DNA of 64,000 bases from Cunninghamia lanceolata (taxonomy: Eukaryota; Streptophyta; Pinopsida; Cupressales; Cupressaceae). Shown one piece after another: positions 60,361-64,000 of the stretch. The stretch is taken from NCBI GenBank assembly GCA_027924645.1, contig BSBN01001757.1, positions 620,001-684,000 of the forward strand, written 5' to 3'. How positions within the stretch are numbered: the first letter of the stretch is position 1; each line of letters opens with the position of its first letter. The position numbers were made by a program, and so were the translations under genes. The notes under the pieces were generated by a model. It was not told the DNA's origin. It was given only the letters and a program-made list of their open reading frames with translations, and searched no databases.

Positions 60361-63300
60361 TGTGAAATACCACTCTAATAAATTAATATTATTCTAATAA
60401 AATAGTATGAAAAAAGGGAAGAATTAAAATTTTCCCATAAATAATTCAACGCATGTAAAATACTTGCATCAATATAATCAAATATGATTTCTTTACATCA
60501 GCTAATCAAATAGCTTAATTTAAAGGAGTATACCTTTACAATATCTATCCATGTAGTCTCATACAAAAGAACATCACATTAAACAAATTCTCTTACACCA
60601 TACCATAACTTCAACATTGAATCTGGGGAAGAGAGAGCATCATCAAGGTGATTTACTACCTAGCCACGAGGCTTACGCCTCCCCGGTCTTCTTCCTGAAT
60701 GGAGAAGCTTGAAACATCATGAGGGGTCTAGCAAAGTGAAGCTGGCATGCATGAAGGTATCTGGTGCAACATTATATATCCATCATCTCTATAATATGTG
60801 TCAAATGCATATACTAATCTAATATCATGATATGGCAGAGAGTGAAACAAAACATCAAATAGTAACTATTACTAATTTCATTGACAATCTTTGGACAAAG
60901 CATCTTTTGAGATGATGATGGGTAGGAAGGTTATTAAGAAAACCTATCCTTCTCTATTGTTCCATATTTGGCACCCATCCATGCTCTTTCTCAATCTCAA
61001 CAAATAAAAATATAGGACTATATTCACAACATATAACATCAACTTTGTATACAAGGCCACATGAAAGGTCACCTACTGTACATAATAAATCATGCATCTT
61101 CACAAGGAAACATTCAAACATTTGAAGGAAAAACAACATGCAGTTGAAAGCATAACCATACAAATGTATCAACATCTAAAATTTTTTCATGAAAATATGA
61201 TATTCTATAGGTCAAGTCCTAGCTTGATAATTTCACAAAAAGTTCAAGTGGTTATGCAACCCTTTCTAGGGTCTAGTTGGACCTAGACAATTTCTCATTG
61301 GCTACCACCCACTCAAATGAAGCAGGGACAATTTTCTAAAAGAGTTAAAAATAATCAATCAATATATTAGACTTATATTTAAAAAGGAAAAAAATTGATT
61401 TGAAGTGTCTAATATGATTTTCAGTATTCCATAACTTGATCAAGAGAAACTACCTCCTATCGTTACATATAGTCTCAGAAAGATCCTACTTCAATGAATC
61501 TAACACATTCAATGACTACTACAAGTTAATTTCCTAAGAGCCAAAGAATCTAACACTTTCAACTTGGAACCCTTGTCATTTATGCTAGGGTAATAACTCA
61601 CTACCAACAACATTTAATAAGAAAACCTCTCACTCTTATGTCATTAATTAATATATCTTGCCGAGGTAGTACATGTTTAAAAAGGACAGTATGAAATTAC
61701 CTTGATCCTATTAGAAATATAAAATCTCAAGCCTAATCAATAAGGATTAATAATGGTATAAACATCAACTAAAAATCATTAGATTAACAATTGAAATTCA
61801 CCATCAAAATTATTATTATGAGATCAATTTAATATAATGCATTATTAGCCCAACCGTACCATTAATGATTTAACTAGGTATATAATTTCAAAAAAATGGT
61901 ACTTGCTAATGTGTTGATACTCTGAACTTCCTACCATTGGATGTAAAATCACATTTGCATGCTAGTATGATTTTTAGAACTAATCTCCTTAAAGGAAAAT
62001 AACACAAGTTATTCCATAACAATATTCAATATTTTAATTATTCTTATATAGGTCAAGAAGTATCCATAACTAATAATAGTAACACAAGCCTATTTCTCCT
62101 TTTTGCAATGAAGTTACAAGAAATATATAAATTCAAAATGTCATCTATGATATTTCTTAAGATGGTTTTGTAATCTTAAATTTTGAGATCTAGAATGTAA
62201 TTATATGCAATACAAGATCAAGTGTTGACTAAGTAAATTTGTCTAATTAGCCTAGTGATTTTATGTCTAAATAATAAACTATTCCTAGCTTAGCTGCCAA
62301 AAAGAATCTTAACCAAAACTAAATTAAAACCAAAGAAAAAGAATATTGTATTCCATGAAGAGGTTAGAAGAGTTTTCAACTTACTATCAGCATCTTGTGG
62401 CATGATAAAATTATCAAAATAATTTAATATTTGGAAATGATAATGAAACATTAGTAGCCTGAATAACTGAACTAAAATTTTGAAATACAAAAATGAAAAT
62501 CTGTAAATACAAAACAAGATGCAAAAATCAAGAATAGTGCATGTTTAAAGGTATACAATCTTATTTTATTTCTTGATTTCTTAGTTCACAATAATAAATA
62601 ATAAAAGCGATACCTTATTCTATAGGATTCCCTCAAAGACAATACTAATGAAAAGATCCTAGAAGACATAACCGTTCTATAGAATACCATAGAGGGATGT
62701 CAACATATATGATGCTTTAAGTTCAGACTATGCATGGATCATCAAGGAGGCTTAAAAATCATTCAAACAAATGCTAATTGGTAGGACTGAAGTCAAATTC
62801 CATGACCTTAGTAGCCAAAGTGCTCAGATAAAATACATAAACTATTTGAAAGAGTCATGCAATGATTGTAGGATGAGCACAAAATGGATACGAAAAGAAG
62901 ACTTTTTAAAACATATAAGAAAAACTACTGGTAGAAGACCTATCATTCTACTATGCATACTAAATCAAGACCAAAGGCTTTAGTAAAAAGATTAATTATT
63001 TTGAGTTGGATTATGTTAGGTTCACTGTGAACCATCCTCTCACAATCCAGAATCGTAAAAATTCATAGTATCAGGGCATTAAAAAAAGTAATTGGTTATG
63101 GTTCAGGGAAATTTTAGAAACTTCTAAGAATATGCAAAAGAAACAACATTAAATTTGGTTCCAAAATATAATGAAGACACATCTATTAAGGCGTAGTGGA
63201 AAGGGCTATGCTTTTGCATAAGAGGAGGTCGCAAGCACCCATATGCAAGTAAAATATGGAAGCATGTACTAAGCACATGAATAGTTTGACAAAATATGTC

Positions 63301-63672
63301 AAAGAGGTGTCATCGCCAATAAATGATTGAAAGTTATTCATACTAGAAAAATAGAAAACCATATCACAGATTGCTCTACCTACTAATCTTAGCACTATCC
63401 AAAAGTGGAAGGATAAGTAAAGCGTACGAGCTGCTTGATGGCATGCCTCAAAGAGATGTCATCTTATGGAATGTAGCGGTCGCGGGATGCAAAAATTACT
63501 ACACATGATTACTAGGAAGAGCTTAAATTTAAGAAAAATTTCTCTTTCTCACATTCTAAGAAAAAAGTAATTCCTACTTGAGTTCTAGTGCAACCAAAAT
63601 GCATAAAACCATCTACTTGTCACTCAAACAACATGCAACAAAATTATTCCATCACAGTCGTTAATCTTATAT
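60361..63672 (-). repeat. 5' LTR of element F, partial
   Basis: Collinear with 23977-24220 and 28403-31020, except for about 0.45 kb near 60390-60835 that the 3' LTR lacks. Interrupted at 63673 by another element. Confidence 0.87.
62730..63490 (+). pseudogene. Degenerate PPR-type sequence in the 5' LTR of element F
   Basis: KAYELLDGMPQRDVILWNVA is readable at about 63420-63480, a clear match to the PPR consensus around M-P-x-R-D-V-x-x-W-N. Weaker pieces such as LVGLKSNSMTLVA lie near 62780-62810. Antisense to the element, and collinear with 30060-30835 in the 3' LTR. Confidence 0.7.
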
Positions 63673-64000
63673 TGTTAGAGTGCATAATTTATCAATTCAC
63701 TTTAGCTAAAGTGTACTTAGGTTGATGAGGTTAGATAACATATTGCCTAATTGAATGTGTAACCTTTTAGACCTTTAGAGGTTTCCTAGTTGTTTGGTAA
63801 ACCTCATGTGCATACCTTTTGAGGTTGGAAGAATTTCCATCTTACCTCAAAAGGCACTTTTGTAGTCACCCAACACTTATAACCTAGGTTGATGACTTGG
63901 TCAAAAGGTTGTTGGTTTGCATATTCCAAGTGTTCCAAAGGTTCACACCTATAGGACACTTGTCTACATACATGTGTCACATCATGGGGCACTTGTCAAT
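63673..64000. mobile_element. Start of a further LTR element, cut by the window edge
   Basis: The match between the two F LTRs stops abruptly after TTATAT, where TGTTAGAGTGCATAAT begins; this is a typical TG start of a copia-like LTR. The F 3' LTR continues as AGTATCC (about 31019) instead. The rest of the insert is outside the window. Confidence 0.6.

Overview
This window looks like a plant nuclear genome segment built almost entirely of old transposable elements nested inside one another. It is AT-rich, and I find no intact host gene, rRNA, tRNA or CRISPR array. Plant origin follows from a LINE with a zinc-knuckle domain and an RNase H after its reverse transcriptase, from PBS sites complementary to plant initiator Met-tRNA, and from pentatricopeptide-repeat (PPR) gene remnants of the land-plant PLS type. 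Several LTRs of 3-5 kb and deep nesting suggest a large, slowly purged genome such as a conifer or other gymnosperm; that is inference.

Layout. (1) 1-8990: a minus-strand Ty3/gypsy pol pseudogene broken by two insertions: a 1.15-kb inverted-repeat element (516-1661), probably a DNA transposon, and a gypsy derivative with 3.3-kb LTRs and only 240 bp between them (1958-8755, 'element A'). (2) 8991-11222: unassigned AT-rich DNA with a (CT)n tract. (3) 11228-22690: a minus-strand, probably copia-type element ('element C') flanked by GAGAG. It keeps a gag with four zinc-knuckle positions but no recognisable pol, and carries a 5.2-kb solo LTR (12899-18126, flanked by ATGTG) and a 352-bp TRIM (19690-20041). 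(4) 22696-23976: unassigned, with a 103-bp tandem repeat. (5) 23977 to the right edge: a minus-strand LTR element ('element F'). Its 3' LTR holds a 5'-truncated LINE (24221-28387, 15-bp target duplication). Its interior holds another minus-strand LTR element (32603-57935, 'element E', flanked by CATTT). The 5' LTR of E in turn holds a 176-bp LINE tail (40472-40647) and a plus-strand gypsy derivative (41355-55618, 'element D'). A further element begins at 63673 in the 5' LTR of F.

Most boundaries rest on paired LTRs, TG...CA ends, PBS, polypurine tract and target-site duplications that agree with one another. The host sequence becomes continuous when each insert is mentally removed. All coding remnants carry stops or frameshifts.

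Most notable points. The LTRs of E and F both contain degenerate PPR gene sequence, antisense to the element, in both LTR copies. A, D and E have unrelated LTRs and almost no coding capacity, yet share the same few terminal codons and near-identical polypurine tract next to the 3' LTR. The LINE has a long extra reading frame downstream of its RNase H domain, inside its target duplications.
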